Origin: Erythrobacter oryzae
Lineage (GTDB): Bacteria; Pseudomonadota; Alphaproteobacteria; Sphingomonadales; Sphingomonadaceae
Direction: 5' to 3'
NCBI RefSeq assembly: GCF_030271515.1
Contig: NZ_JASCXI010000003.1
Span: forward strand, 1 to 64,000
DNA: 64,000 bases
Position 1 is the stretch's first letter. Every line of letters begins with the position of its first letter. Below the pieces are notes generated by a model. It saw only the letters and a list, made by a program, of their open reading frames with translations, was not told where the DNA came from and did no database searches. The translations under genes were made by a program, and so were the position numbers. This document shows, piece after piece, positions 35,658 to 44,660 of the stretch.

Positions 35658-36362
35658 ATGACTGAATCCCGCCCCGATCTGGTGCTGTACGGCAGCCCGC
35701 TTTCGCCCTTCCTGCGGAAGGCGGCAGGCGTGTGCCTCACCAAGGGCGTCGCCTACGAGGTCGAGGGCGTGAACATCTTCGCCCCGCCGCCGTGGTTCCT
35801 CGATATCTCGCCGATGAAGCGCATTCCGGTGCTGCGCGACCGCTCGGTGGCCGAAGAGGGCCTTGCGGGCACGATCCCCGATTCCAGCGCGATCTGCGCC
35901 TATATCGAGAAGAAGCACCCCGCGCCCGCGCTCTACCCCGCAGACCCGATGGCATACGGGGAGGCGCTGTTCATCGAGGAATTCGCCGATACCTCGCTGG
36001 CGATGGCAGGCGGGCTCGGCATCTTCCGGCCGATCTTCTTCGCCATGTCCAAGGGCGAGGAGCCGGGGCTCGAGAAGGCGCGCGACGCATGGGCGAGCCA
36101 GCTGCCGCCGATCTTCGACATCCTCGAAAAGCGCCTCGATGGCCGCGCGTTCTTTGCCGGCGACGCGCTCTCGATCGCCGACATCACCGTGGCCTGCGTG
36201 CTGATGCAGATCGCCCTGGTGGCCGAGATGCCGCTCGACCGCTGGCCGGGCCTCGCCGCGCATTACGCCGCGATGCGGGCCCTGCCCGCGATCGCCCAAC
36301 CCTATGCGGCGGCGGAAAAGATCGTTCGCAAGGCCTTGCCCGAGCCCTTCGACCTGACCTAA
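35658..36362 (+). CDS. Glutathione S-transferase family protein
   Basis: 234 residues. Thioredoxin-like N-terminal domain (LVLYGSPLSPFLRKAAGVCL, with the loop SPMKRIPVLRD and DSSAICAYIEKKHP for glutathione gamma-Glu) and a helical C-terminal domain (FFAGDALSIADITVACVLMQ, the N-capping motif). RBS GAGAGGA upstream. Start at 35658 chosen over an earlier ATG. Divergent from the aldehyde dehydrogenase; methylthioadenosine phosphorylase follows after 34 bases. Confidence 0.92.
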   Translation: MTESRPDLVLYGSPLSPFLRKAAGVCLTKGVAYEVEGVNIFAPPPWFLDISPMKRIPVLRDRSVAEEGLAGTIPDSSAICAYIEKKHPAPALYPADPMAYGEALFIEEFADTSLAMAGGLGIFRPIFFAMSKGEEPGLEKARDAWASQLPPIFDILEKRLDGRAFFAGDALSIADITVACVLMQIALVAEMPLDRWPGLAAHYAAMRALPAIAQPYAAAEKIVRKALPEPFDLT

Positions 36363-36396
36363 GGCCTTGACGCGAGAGAGAGGACAGCGGGGCAGC

Positions 36397-37263
36397 ATGG
36401 CCAGCGAGTGGTGCATCGGGATCATCGGCGGTTCGGGACTCTATGCCATCGACGGGCTGGAGGACGCGCAGTGGATCGCGATCGAGACGCCCTGGGGCGA
36501 CCCTTCCGACGAGATTCTGTGCGGCACCATCGCGGGCGTGAAGGTGCGCTTCCTCCCCCGCCACGGGCGTGGGCATCCGATCAGCCCCTCTGAACTCAAC
36601 GCGCGCGCCAATATCGATGCACTGAAGCGCACCGGCTGCACCGATATCCTCGCGATCAGCGCGGTGGGCAGCTTGCGCGAGGAGCTCGAGCCCGGGCGCT
36701 TTGCGGTGGTCGAGCAGTTCATCGACCGCACCGTCCACCGCCCCAGCACTTTCTTCACCAGCGGCTTCGTCACCCATGTCTCGATGGCCGATCCGGTCTG
36801 CCCGCGCCTGTCCGACATGGCCGCGCAGGCGGTGATCGCGGCGCAGGGCAAGGTCGCGGTGGGGGCGACCTATCTGGCGATGGAAGGCCCGCAATTCTCG
36901 ACCCGCGCCGAAAGCCGGATGTACCGCCAGTGGGGCGCGGACGTGATCGGCATGACCGCGATGCCCGAAGCCAAATTGGCGCGTGAGGCGGAGCTGCCCT
37001 ATGCCCTCGTCGGCATGGTCACCGACTATGACTGCTGGCGCGACGGCGAGGCGGTCGATGTCGCCGAGGTGGTCCAGCAGATGCAGGCCAACGGCGCGCT
37101 TGCCCGCGCGATGGTGCTGAACTTCATCGCCGCCCTGCCCGAGGAGCGCGAACCCTCGCCGATCGACACCGCCTTGGACGACGCCGTCATCACCGCCCCG
37201 GACGAGCACGATCCCGCGCTGATGGCCAAGCTCGACGCGGTAGCCGGGCGGTTGTTCGTCTGA
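36397..37263 (+). CDS. mtnP: S-methyl-5'-thioadenosine phosphorylase
   Basis: 288 residues. Cleaves methylthioadenosine to adenine and methylthioribose-1-phosphate in polyamine-linked methionine salvage. Nucleoside phosphorylase motifs: GIIGGSGLYAIDG, phosphate-binding LPRHGRGHPISPSELNARAN, the substrate loop LAMEGPQFSTRAESRMYRQW, and MTAMPEAKLAREAELPY. Residues fit the MTAP-type family rather than PNP, but substrate preference cannot be fixed by eye. RBS region GAGAGAGGA lies about 13 bases before the start, likely co-transcribed with the GST gene. Confidence 0.92.
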   Translation: MASEWCIGIIGGSGLYAIDGLEDAQWIAIETPWGDPSDEILCGTIAGVKVRFLPRHGRGHPISPSELNARANIDALKRTGCTDILAISAVGSLREELEPGRFAVVEQFIDRTVHRPSTFFTSGFVTHVSMADPVCPRLSDMAAQAVIAAQGKVAVGATYLAMEGPQFSTRAESRMYRQWGADVIGMTAMPEAKLAREAELPYALVGMVTDYDCWRDGEAVDVAEVVQQMQANGALARAMVLNFIAALPEEREPSPIDTALDDAVITAPDEHDPALMAKLDAVAGRLFV

Positions 37264-37316
37264 CATTTCCGGGCGCGGCGGAAAGCACCACCCCGCCGCG
37301 AGAGATGGCGAGACGC

Positions 37317-37928
37317 CTATTGCAGCGTCACGATCTCCTCGCCGCCATCGTGGCGGCCGTAGAACTGCATCAGCTGCACCAGCAGCTCGCAGCGGCCCGA
37401 CAGCGTGCCCGCCTCGAGCAGCGCCTGCTTGCTGGCCGGATCGAAGGGCGCAATCTGCGACACTCCGTTGATGAGCGAGCGATCATCGAGCCGTTCAACC
37501 GAATCCCAATCGACCGAATATCCCTGCGAATCCGCAAAATGCCGCGCCTCGCGCTCGAACCCGCCGCGCTGGGCGTGGCTGAGGGTTTCGTCCTCGTCCT
37601 CGTTGAAGATCTCCGCTTCGATCTGGCGGTAGGCGGTGGTGACCTCCAGCTCGCGCACCATGCGGAAACGCGCTGTGCCTTCGAGGATGAGGTTATAGCG
37701 CCCGTCATCCATCGCCTGAATCTCGCCGATCCGCCCGACGCAGCCGACCTCGAACAGCGGCGCGCCTTCGACGGGACGCTGGGGCTGGATCATCGCGATC
37801 AGCCGGTCGCGGATCAGCGCATCGCCCACCATCGCGCGGTAACGCGGCTCGAAGATGTGGAGCGGCAGCTGCATGCCGGGAAACAGCACCGCGCCCGTCA
37901 GGGGGAAGATGGGAAGCCTCTTGGTCAT
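37317..37928 (-). CDS. LON peptidase substrate-binding domain protein
   Basis: 203 residues comprising only the N-terminal domain of Lon protease: RLPIFPLTGAVLFPGMQLPL, HIFEPRYRAMVGDAL, GCVGRIGEIQAMDDGRYNLI. No ATPase or peptidase part. Such stand-alone LON-N proteins are common; function unclear. Start overlaps the thioredoxin-TPR gene stop (ATGA), so the two are co-translated; this pair is frequent in alphaproteobacteria. Confidence 0.92.
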   Translation of the reverse strand: MTKRLPIFPLTGAVLFPGMQLPLHIFEPRYRAMVGDALIRDRLIAMIQPQRPVEGAPLFEVGCVGRIGEIQAMDDGRYNLILEGTARFRMVRELEVTTAYRQIEAEIFNEDEDETLSHAQRGGFEREARHFADSQGYSVDWDSVERLDDRSLINGVSQIAPFDPASKQALLEAGTLSGRCELLVQLMQFYGRHDGGEEIVTLQ

Positions 37929-38854
37929 CCGAACAATACGCGCGAAAGCCGCCGGCGGACGCCGACCACCCATTCGTCTTCAAGCCCCGTAGCCTCGAAG
38001 ATCTTGAGCAGCTTGGCCCGCGCGGCGCCATCGTTCCATTCGCGGTCGGCGGCGATCATCGCGAGCAATGTGTCGGCAGCCGCATCGCGCTCGCCCGCCG
38101 CGAAGGCGGCCTCGGCAAAGGCGAGCTGCGCGTCCATGCCCGCACCCTCGGCCTCGGCAGCGGCGCGCAGGGCGGCGAGTTCGCCATCATCGACCCGCTC
38201 GCCCGCCAATTCCAGCGCGCTGCGGGCGGGCGCAATCGCCGCATCGGTGGCAAGGCGCGGATCGCTGTCGATCACTTCCATCACTTGGCGGGCCTGATCG
38301 ACCTCGCCCAGCATCACCAGCGCGCGCACCAGCCCTGCGTGCGCCGGGGCGTTGCCTTCGGCGAATTCGGTGATCTGCGCGAAGATCGCGGCGGCGCGCT
38401 GCGCGTCCCCGGCGGCGAGCGCCTCCTCGCCCATCTTGACGAATTGCGCGAGCTCCTCGGGCGAAGGCCCCTGCGGCGCGCCCGGTTCGCCCGCCCCGCC
38501 TTCGACCGGCAGCTGTGCGAGCAGCTGGTCGAGAATGGCCTTGAGCTGCGATTCGCTGCGCGCCGAGGTCAGATCGGCGATCGGCTGACCCTGGAACATC
38601 GCATAGACCGTCGGGATCGAGCGCACCTGGAACTGCGCGGCGATGAACTGTTCCTCGTCGACATTGATCTTGGCGAGCACCACGCCCTTGTCGGCATATT
38701 CGCCCGCGACCTTCTCGAGCACCGGGGTCAGCGCCTTGCACGGCCCGCACCACTCGGCCCAGAAGTCGAGGATGACGAGCTTCGTCTGCGACGGCTCGAC
38801 CACGTCTTTCCGGAAACGGTCGACCGCCTTCTGTTCCTCGATGCTCAGTCCCAT
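37925..38854 (-). CDS. Thioredoxin-TPR co-chaperone, CnoX (YbbN)-like
   Basis: 309 residues. N-terminal thioredoxin domain with active site WAEWCGPCK (Cys36 and Cys39), followed by a TPR-like helical region (residues 135-305; PSPEELAQFVKMGEEALAAG, AIFAQITEFAEGNAPAHAGL). Enteric CnoX lacks the redox CxxC pair (SxxC); here both cysteines are retained, as in alphaproteobacterial members. Probably holds unfolding proteins for DnaK/GroEL under oxidative stress (family knowledge). A start at the ATG of MGLSIEEQ is consistent with the domain boundary. Confidence 0.9.
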   Translation of the reverse strand: MGLSIEEQKAVDRFRKDVVEPSQTKLVILDFWAEWCGPCKALTPVLEKVAGEYADKGVVLAKINVDEEQFIAAQFQVRSIPTVYAMFQGQPIADLTSARSESQLKAILDQLLAQLPVEGGAGEPGAPQGPSPEELAQFVKMGEEALAAGDAQRAAAIFAQITEFAEGNAPAHAGLVRALVMLGEVDQARQVMEVIDSDPRLATDAAIAPARSALELAGERVDDGELAALRAAAEAEGAGMDAQLAFAEAAFAAGERDAAADTLLAMIAADREWNDGAARAKLLKIFEATGLEDEWVVGVRRRLSRVLFG

Positions 38855-39088
38855 GCTGGCCAAGTTATCTGCTCCTGCTGCCGCTTTACGCGTTTTGCGC
38901 CTGTCCGGTTCCCATGTGGGATGCCTTGCCGCGCTTGTGAAGCGCGTCCGTGTGCTGGCCGCTCGGCGACATGCGATCAAGCCCGAATTGCGCCAATTTT
39001 GCGCTTGCAGCCGCCCGAGGTCGCTGCTAATCGCGCCGCCTCTCCGGCAGGAACGGCGGCAATCGCGGGTTCCTGTCAGCGCCAGTGA

Positions 39089-39163
39089 GCGGGCGTAGCT
39101 CAGGGGTAGAGCACAACCTTGCCAAGGTTGGGGTCGAGGGTTCGAATCCCTTCGCCCGCTCCA
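39089..39163 (+). tRNA. tRNA-Gly (anticodon GCC)
   Basis: 75 bases including an encoded CCA. Acceptor arms GCGGGCG/CGCCCGC pair fully; D-loop with AGCTCAGGGGTAGAGC; anticodon stem CAACC/GGTTG around TTGCCAA, anticodon GCC at 39121-39123; T arm GAGGGTTCGAATCCCTT. Discriminator T then CCA. Confidence 0.97.
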
Positions 39164-39464
39164 TTTTCCAGCGACATTGCTGTGTCCGTCCGGTCGCCGC
39201 TTGATGCGGCGGACCGCCGTGTGCTTGCGGCAAAAGCGCAACACCTTGCGCCCGAATGCTTGTCTGCGAAAGGTCGCATATTGGTCGCCCGGCGGTCAGC
39301 TTTGCGCAAGATCGCGAAAGTCCTCAAAGGCTTGGCCGCGGCCCGAGAATTGCAACAAAACTGTTATATTTCAGTGATGCGACGCATTTCCCGATGCTGT
39401 CAGCAAAGCGTCACCCAGCGTCCATAGCGGCCCCGGCAACGACCACGCCAAATGGGGGCTCCCG
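39164..39464. other. 301-base region between tRNA-Gly and a TonB receptor gene
   Basis: No gene seen. The centre has an AT-rich stretch (39350-39375, AACTGTTATATTTCAG) that is a likely promoter area for the TonB receptor, and a GC hairpin GGCGGACCGCC near 39209-39219. No clear terminator follows the tRNA and no integrase or attachment-site duplication of the tRNA end was seen. Confidence 0.4.
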
Positions 39465-41885
39465 ATGACCGATACCACGCCGCTCCGCCTGCGCCTCTCG
39501 CACAAGGCTCTCATGCTCGCCGCCGTCGCCGCGATTCCGCAGGCGGCCCTTGCCGACGATACCACCGCCGATCCTGCCGCCGACCCGGCGCTCGCCGCCA
39601 GCGCCGCCGCCGCCGCGCAGGCCCCCGACACCGAGAACGAGGACGACATCCAGTCCGCCAAGGAAATCGTCGTGCAGGGCTCGATCGGCTTCCGCAACCG
39701 CTCGGATTCGGCCGAGCCGGTGCTGGTCTATGACGAGGAATACTTCCAGCGCTTCGAACCGCTGACCGCGGGCGATGCCTTGAAGCGCGTGCCCGGCGTC
39801 ACCTTCCTCTCGGACGTGATCGAGAGCGACGGCGCGCGGCTGCGCGGCCTCGATCCGGGCTACACCCAGATCCTCATCAACGGCGAGCGCGTGCCCGGCG
39901 GCCAGTCCGACCGCTCGTTCTTCCTCGACCGCATCCCGGCCGAACTGATCGAGCGCGTCGAGATCGTGCGCTCCTCCTCGGCCCGCCGCACCGGTGACGC
40001 GGTCGCCGGCTCGCTCAACATCGAACTGCGCGACGGCTACACGCTCGACGGCGGCTATGTCCGCGCGGGCGGGCTGTTCTTCGACGACGGCGAGATCAAG
40101 CCCTCGGGCGGCTTCTACTACGGCGGCGCGCTGGCGGGTGGCCGCGTGCTGCTGGGCGCCAACGTCCAGGGCCGCTACAACCCCAAGATCAAGAGCTCGC
40201 TGCGCTACGGCGACAGCCCGGAAAACAACCCCGACTTCGCGACCGCCGATTTCGACAACCGCGAAGACCAGACCGACACCCGCGACGGCACCGACTACGC
40301 CTTCAACGCCAGCTGGGGGATCGAGACCGAGACCACCGAGTTCGAGATCCTCGGCAACTACGTCCGCACCGAGCGGACCGAGACCGAGCGCTCGTTCGAA
40401 TACAACGATCCCACCGCGATCAACGGCCCCGTGCGCGCGACGCCTCCGGGCAACCTGCTGACCGACAACAGCAACATCAACGACATCACCACCGAAAGCT
40501 GGTCGATCGTCGCCAAGCTCGATCAGGAGTGGAGCCTCGGCGAGACCAAGCTGCGCGTCGGCTTCTCGCGCTTCGACGATCTTCAGGACGAGTTCGAATA
40601 CGAGGTCGATTTCGACCGCAGCACCCCGCGGTTCACCGGCGATTTGACCCTGCAGGACACGCTCGACGAGGAACTGTTCTTCAACCTCGAGCACGAGATC
40701 GACCTCGGCGAAAACCTCGAATTCGCGGTCGGCGGGTTCTATCAGGACAAGGACCGCGACTTCCTGCTGCAGGAAGTGCGCAGCCGCTTCAACCTCACCG
40801 CCGCCAACCGTCAGGGCTATGACCAGTTCGCCCGCAACCCCGGCGAATTCGCGCCCAATCCCTTCCCGGCGCTGGGCATCTCCGCCAACAACACCATCTC
40901 CGAGGAGCGCAAGGACGTCTACGCCCTGATCGAGGGCGAGTTCGACAAGGTCACCTTCGAGGCGGGCGTGCGCTGGGAGAACACCTCCGCGACCGTCACC
41001 GATCTCACCGCAGGCGGGCTCGGCACCTTCGAGAACGATTACGACTTCCTGCTGCCCTCTGCGTCGGTCAAGATCGAGGTCGGCGATGGCCGGATCACCG
41101 CCTCGGGCGCACGCACCGTGCGGCGTCCGCGCTTCGACTTCATCACCCCCGGGCTGCTCGAGGCCGAGTTCGGCGACAACGACTTCCTCGGCAACCCCTT
41201 CCTCGCGCCCGAAACCGCCTGGGGCGGGGACCTCGGCTACGAGCACAAGATCGGCAAGACCGGCGTGATCGGCGTCAACGTCTTCTACCGCGACGTCAGC
41301 AACCTGACCGAGCTTTCCACCGTGCTGACCGCGGGCGGCACCCCGGCCGAAGGTTCGGAAGGCCCCGGCACCTTCATCTACACCCCGCGCAACACCGGTG
41401 ACGGCGAGGTTTACGGGATCGAATTCGACGCCTCGTTCAGCCTCGCCTTCCTCGGCCTGCCCGATACCGGCGTGTTCGGGAACCTCGCGCTGCTCGACAG
41501 CAACATCACCGACGAATTCGGCGAGCGGCGCTTCAACGACCAGTCGGAATATGTCTACAACTTCGGCGCGATCCAGAACCTGCGCAAGCTCGGCGCGGCG
41601 TTCGGTGCGACCTACCGCAAGCAGGGCACCGCCTTCGGGCGTCTGGTCGGCGAGGAAGTGACGACCCGCTACGGCGCGGACCTCGAAATCTTCGTCGAAA
41701 AGCGCTTCGGCGACAGCTTCACCATCCGCGCGGTGGGTTCGAACCTGCTCGACGGGACCAAGGACGAGGCGTTCAACAAGTTCGCCACCACCGGCGACCA
41801 GATTTCGCGCGACTTCGACGAATACGAGCTTGAAAGCGAGCGCGCCGGTCCGGTGTTCCAGGTGGTGGCCCGCTACGCCTTCTGA
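39465..41885 (+). CDS. TonB-dependent outer-membrane receptor
   Basis: 806 residues. Signal peptide (ALMLAAVAAIPQAALA), Ala/Asp-rich spacer, then a likely TonB-box region (KEIVVQGS), plug domain (LTAGDALKRVPGVTFLSDVI, GARLRGLDPGYTQILINGER, IPAELIERVEIVRSSSARRT, AGSLNIELRDG) and a 22-strand type barrel ending GPVFQVVARYAF with the terminal aromatic expected for outer-membrane insertion. The ligand is unknown; in Sphingomonadales many such receptors take up glycans, siderophores or other chelates. A strong terminator follows. Confidence 0.92.
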   Translation: MTDTTPLRLRLSHKALMLAAVAAIPQAALADDTTADPAADPALAASAAAAAQAPDTENEDDIQSAKEIVVQGSIGFRNRSDSAEPVLVYDEEYFQRFEPLTAGDALKRVPGVTFLSDVIESDGARLRGLDPGYTQILINGERVPGGQSDRSFFLDRIPAELIERVEIVRSSSARRTGDAVAGSLNIELRDGYTLDGGYVRAGGLFFDDGEIKPSGGFYYGGALAGGRVLLGANVQGRYNPKIKSSLRYGDSPENNPDFATADFDNREDQTDTRDGTDYAFNASWGIETETTEFEILGNYVRTERTETERSFEYNDPTAINGPVRATPPGNLLTDNSNINDITTESWSIVAKLDQEWSLGETKLRVGFSRFDDLQDEFEYEVDFDRSTPRFTGDLTLQDTLDEELFFNLEHEIDLGENLEFAVGGFYQDKDRDFLLQEVRSRFNLTAANRQGYDQFARNPGEFAPNPFPALGISANNTISEERKDVYALIEGEFDKVTFEAGVRWENTSATVTDLTAGGLGTFENDYDFLLPSASVKIEVGDGRITASGARTVRRPRFDFITPGLLEAEFGDNDFLGNPFLAPETAWGGDLGYEHKIGKTGVIGVNVFYRDVSNLTELSTVLTAGGTPAEGSEGPGTFIYTPRNTGDGEVYGIEFDASFSLAFLGLPDTGVFGNLALLDSNITDEFGERRFNDQSEYVYNFGAIQNLRKLGAAFGATYRKQGTAFGRLVGEEVTTRYGADLEIFVEKRFGDSFTIRAVGSNLLDGTKDEAFNKFATTGDQISRDFDEYELESERAGPVFQVVARYAF

Positions 41886-41906
41886 TCGGGCTTCCCCGCC
41901 CAAGCC

Positions 41907-41940
41907 ATGGCCCGGTCGCACCCCGCGACCGGGCCATTTT
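41907..41940 (+). terminator. Rho-independent terminator after the first TonB receptor
   Basis: A 13-bp stem, ATGGCCCGGTCGC pairing with GCGACCGGGCCAT, loop ACCCC, followed by TTTTC. Confidence 0.93.
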
Positions 41941-42023
41941 CTTGTGCGCGCCTGCCGTTCGTCGATCCCCGGCCGCATTTATCCGATTTTGTGCTTGCAT
42001 CGCGCGTGCGCGGCGCTAGGCGC

Positions 42024-42038
42024 GTGATACGTTATCAC
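42024..42038. promoter_or_regulatory. Palindromic operator candidate upstream of the second TonB receptor
   Basis: GTGATACGTTATCAC, a perfect 6+3+6 inverted repeat 20 bases before the start codon. Size and AT-rich GTTATCAC half-sites resemble operators of Fur-family repressors such as Zur; the receptor's metal-like loop fits, but the identity of the repressor is inference. Confidence 0.55.
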
Positions 42039-42058
42039 ATACATATACGGGAATCGTC

Positions 42059-44254
42059 ATGAACACGCGCAAGCTCTCCCTTGCCTCCTCCCGCCTCGCG
42101 CTCGTGGCAGCGCTCGGCCTTGCCGCCGGTGCCAGCCCGGCGCTGGCGGACGACGCCGCGACCGCCGACGCAGCCGCCCAGCCCGCCGCCGAGGCCGGGC
42201 CGGAGGACGATCTCCACAACCGCCAGACCGATGCCACCGGCGAGATCATCGTCAGCACCGCCGGCCTCAAGGAGCTCGACCTGCTCGCCGGCACCAGCGT
42301 GCTCGACATCGCCGATGTCCAGCGCGACGCCGTGACCGGCCAGATCGGCGACCTCCTCGCCAAGCTCCCCGGCGTCTCGGCGACCAGCTTTGCCCCCGGC
42401 TCCTCGCGCCCGGTGCTGCGCGGCCAGCAGGGCGAGCGCGTGCGCGTGCTGGTCGACGGCGTGGGCACGGCCGACGTCTCGAACACCTCGGTCGACCACG
42501 CCACCACCCTCGAGCCGATCACCATCGAGCGCATCGAGGTGCTGCGCGGCCCCGCGGTGCTGCTCTACGGCAGCCAGGCGATCGGCGGCGCGGTCAACGT
42601 GGTCGACAAGCGCATCCCGGTGCGGATGCCCGACCATGACATTCACTTCGACGGTTTCGCCGGGGTCGACACCGCCAGCAACCTGCGCACTGGCGCGGCG
42701 AGCCTCGATGTGGGCGTGGGCCCGAACCTCGTCGCGCACATCGACGGGTCGTGGCGCAAGACCGGCGACATCGACATCGGCGGCTTTCAGGTCGCCCCCG
42801 AATTGCGCGCGGACCTCCTCGCCGACGCGGCCGAGGAACAGGCCGAGGGCGAGCTCGAGGAAGCCGCCGAACTGCGCGAGGCGGCCAATGTGCGCGGCAC
42901 CGTGCCCAACACCGCCATGGAGAGCTGGACGATCAACGCCGGCCTCGGCCTGATCCTCGGCGAGAGCACCTTCGGCGCCTCGATCGGCTGGTACGACACC
43001 AGCTACGGCGTCCCCACCCGCCCCGGCGCGGGCCACCACCACGGCGAGGGCGAGGGCGAGGACGAGACCGAGGGCGAGGGCGAAGAGAACGTCACCATCG
43101 GCCTCCGCCAGTTCCGCGCCGACTTCAAGGGCGACGTCTACCTCGGCGAAGGCGCCTTCGAGCGGCTGAAGCTGCGGGTCGGCTATTCCGACTACACCCA
43201 CACCGAGTTCGAGGGCGCCGAAGTCGGCACCGTATTCGATTCGACCAGCATCGAAGCCCGCGCCGAGCTGGTGCAGAACACCGGCGGCGCCCTGCGCGGA
43301 TCGAGCGGCGTGCAATACACCCACCGCGACTTCTTCGCCGTCGGGGCCGAAGCCTACATCCCGCCCAACCTCACCGATCAGGTCGCGCTCTTCACCCTGC
43401 AGGAATGGGGCACCGGCCCGTTCCAGATCGAGGCCGCCGCGCGCGCCGAGTTCACCAAGGTCAAGGCCCAGACCCTCGGGATCGAGAACGACTACGACAC
43501 CTTCTCGGGCGCGCTCGGCCTCGTCTACGAGGGCATCGAGGGTGTGCGCATCGGCGTCAACGGCTCGCGCGTCGCCCGTGCGCCGAGCGCCGAGGAGCTG
43601 TTCGCCAACGGCCCGCACATCGCAACCCAGGCCTTCGAGATCGGCGACCCCGACCTCGCCATCGAACGCGCCTGGGGCCTCGAGGCCTATGCCCGCGGGC
43701 GGATCGGCAAGGGCACCTTCGGGCTGACCGCCTATCGCCAGTGGTTCTCCAACTACATCTTCCTCGAGGAAACCGGCGCGGAGGAAGATGACCTCCCCGT
43801 CTTCCAGTACCTCCAGGGCGATGCCGACTTCTGGGGCTTCGAGGCCGAGTTCAGCTACCCCGTCATCGACACCAGCTCCTTCCGCCTCCTCACCGACCTC
43901 GGCGCGTCCTACACCGAGGCCGAGCTTGACGACGGCACCGCCATCCCGCGCATCCCGCCGCTCGCCCTGATCGGCGCGCTCGAGGCCCAGACCGGGCCCA
44001 TCGACCTGCGCGGCGAGGTCCAGTGGTTCGACAAGCAGGACCGCGTGGTCGGGGTCGAGACCCCCACCGACAGCTTCACGCTGGTCAATGCCGTGGCCTC
44101 GTGGCGCCCGCTCAAGGACAACCGCAACGTCACCGTCCAGCTCGCCGCCGACAACATCTTCGACGTGGTCGGCCGCCGCCATGCGAGCTTCACCAAGGAC
44201 TTCGTGCCCCTGATCGGCCGCAACTTCCGCGCGAGCGTGCGCCTGAGCTTCTGA
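42059..44254 (+). CDS. TonB-dependent receptor, possible metal (zinc) uptake type
   Basis: 731 residues with signal peptide (LALVAALGLAAGASPALA). Plug domain: VTGQIGDLLAKLPGVSATSF, RPVLRGQQGERVRVLVDGVG, ERIEVLRGPAVLLYGSQAIG, GGAVNVVDKRIP. An extracellular loop near residues 322-345 is His/Glu/Gly-rich (GAGHHHGEGEGEDE and following acidic residues), another loop around residues 255-285 is Glu/Ala-rich. The barrel ends RNFRASVRLSF. Such loops and the family (ZnuD-like) suggest zinc or other divalent metal binding; the palindrome at 42024 would fit regulation by a metal-responsive repressor. Metal identity is inference. Confidence 0.85.
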   Translation: MNTRKLSLASSRLALVAALGLAAGASPALADDAATADAAAQPAAEAGPEDDLHNRQTDATGEIIVSTAGLKELDLLAGTSVLDIADVQRDAVTGQIGDLLAKLPGVSATSFAPGSSRPVLRGQQGERVRVLVDGVGTADVSNTSVDHATTLEPITIERIEVLRGPAVLLYGSQAIGGAVNVVDKRIPVRMPDHDIHFDGFAGVDTASNLRTGAASLDVGVGPNLVAHIDGSWRKTGDIDIGGFQVAPELRADLLADAAEEQAEGELEEAAELREAANVRGTVPNTAMESWTINAGLGLILGESTFGASIGWYDTSYGVPTRPGAGHHHGEGEGEDETEGEGEENVTIGLRQFRADFKGDVYLGEGAFERLKLRVGYSDYTHTEFEGAEVGTVFDSTSIEARAELVQNTGGALRGSSGVQYTHRDFFAVGAEAYIPPNLTDQVALFTLQEWGTGPFQIEAAARAEFTKVKAQTLGIENDYDTFSGALGLVYEGIEGVRIGVNGSRVARAPSAEELFANGPHIATQAFEIGDPDLAIERAWGLEAYARGRIGKGTFGLTAYRQWFSNYIFLEETGAEEDDLPVFQYLQGDADFWGFEAEFSYPVIDTSSFRLLTDLGASYTEAELDDGTAIPRIPPLALIGALEAQTGPIDLRGEVQWFDKQDRVVGVETPTDSFTLVNAVASWRPLKDNRNVTVQLAADNIFDVVGRRHASFTKDFVPLIGRNFRASVRLSF

Positions 44255-44275
44255 GGCGCAGCGAGGGTCGCAAGA

Positions 44276-44310
44276 GGGCAGTCGGTCGCGGCGGACCGGC
44301 TGCCCTTTTT
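44276..44310 (+). terminator. Rho-independent terminator after the second TonB receptor
   Basis: Twelve-bp stem, GGGCAGTCGGTC with GACCGGCTGCCC (one G-T pair), short loop, then TTTTT. Confidence 0.93.
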
Positions 44311-44318
44311 CCTGCGCC

Positions 44319-44570
44319 TTACATTCCCGCCGCGCGCACCACCACCAGCACCTCGGCGGCAAGCGCGAAGCCGAACAGCGTGATCGCCACGCTCACCGCC
44401 CGGAAGCTCGCCAGCCTGCGCCCCTCCCCCGGCACCAGCGGCAGGACCGGGCGCAGCAGCAGCGCGACATCGCGCGCGTGAAGCACCAGCCAGGCGGCGG
44501 ACAGCAGCGACACCGCACTCGCCAAGGCGATCACGATCTGCATCTGGGCAAGCGACATCGGTATGATCAC
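44319..44570 (-). CDS. Small two-helix membrane protein
   Basis: 83 residues from a GTG with GAGG at 8 bases; an ATG at 44558 is an alternative start and the open frame extends to 44654. Two hydrophobic helices (QIVIALASAVSLLSAAWLVL and VSVAITLFGFALAAEVLVVV) joined by a basic cytoplasmic or periplasmic linker. Not recognised. It is convergent with the TonB receptor, whose terminator separates them. Confidence 0.6.
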   Translation of the reverse strand: MIIPMSLAQMQIVIALASAVSLLSAAWLVLHARDVALLLRPVLPLVPGEGRRLASFRAVSVAITLFGFALAAEVLVVVRAAGM

Positions 44571-44660
44571 GGGCAGCGCCTCTCGTCGGCGACACCCCTC
44601 CGCTTGCCCCAACCCGCAAGACCCGCCCCCCGTTCCCGGACGGCGGGGCGGCACGTATTC

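Noticed and set aside
39089..39464. tRNA-Gly as an integration site for a genomic island.
   Set aside because: No integrase nearby and no repeated 3' tRNA end found in the window.
39411..41978. Minus-strand open frame of 855 codons opposite the TonB receptor.
   Set aside because: Shadow of the receptor; no ribosome site, covers its terminator and start region.
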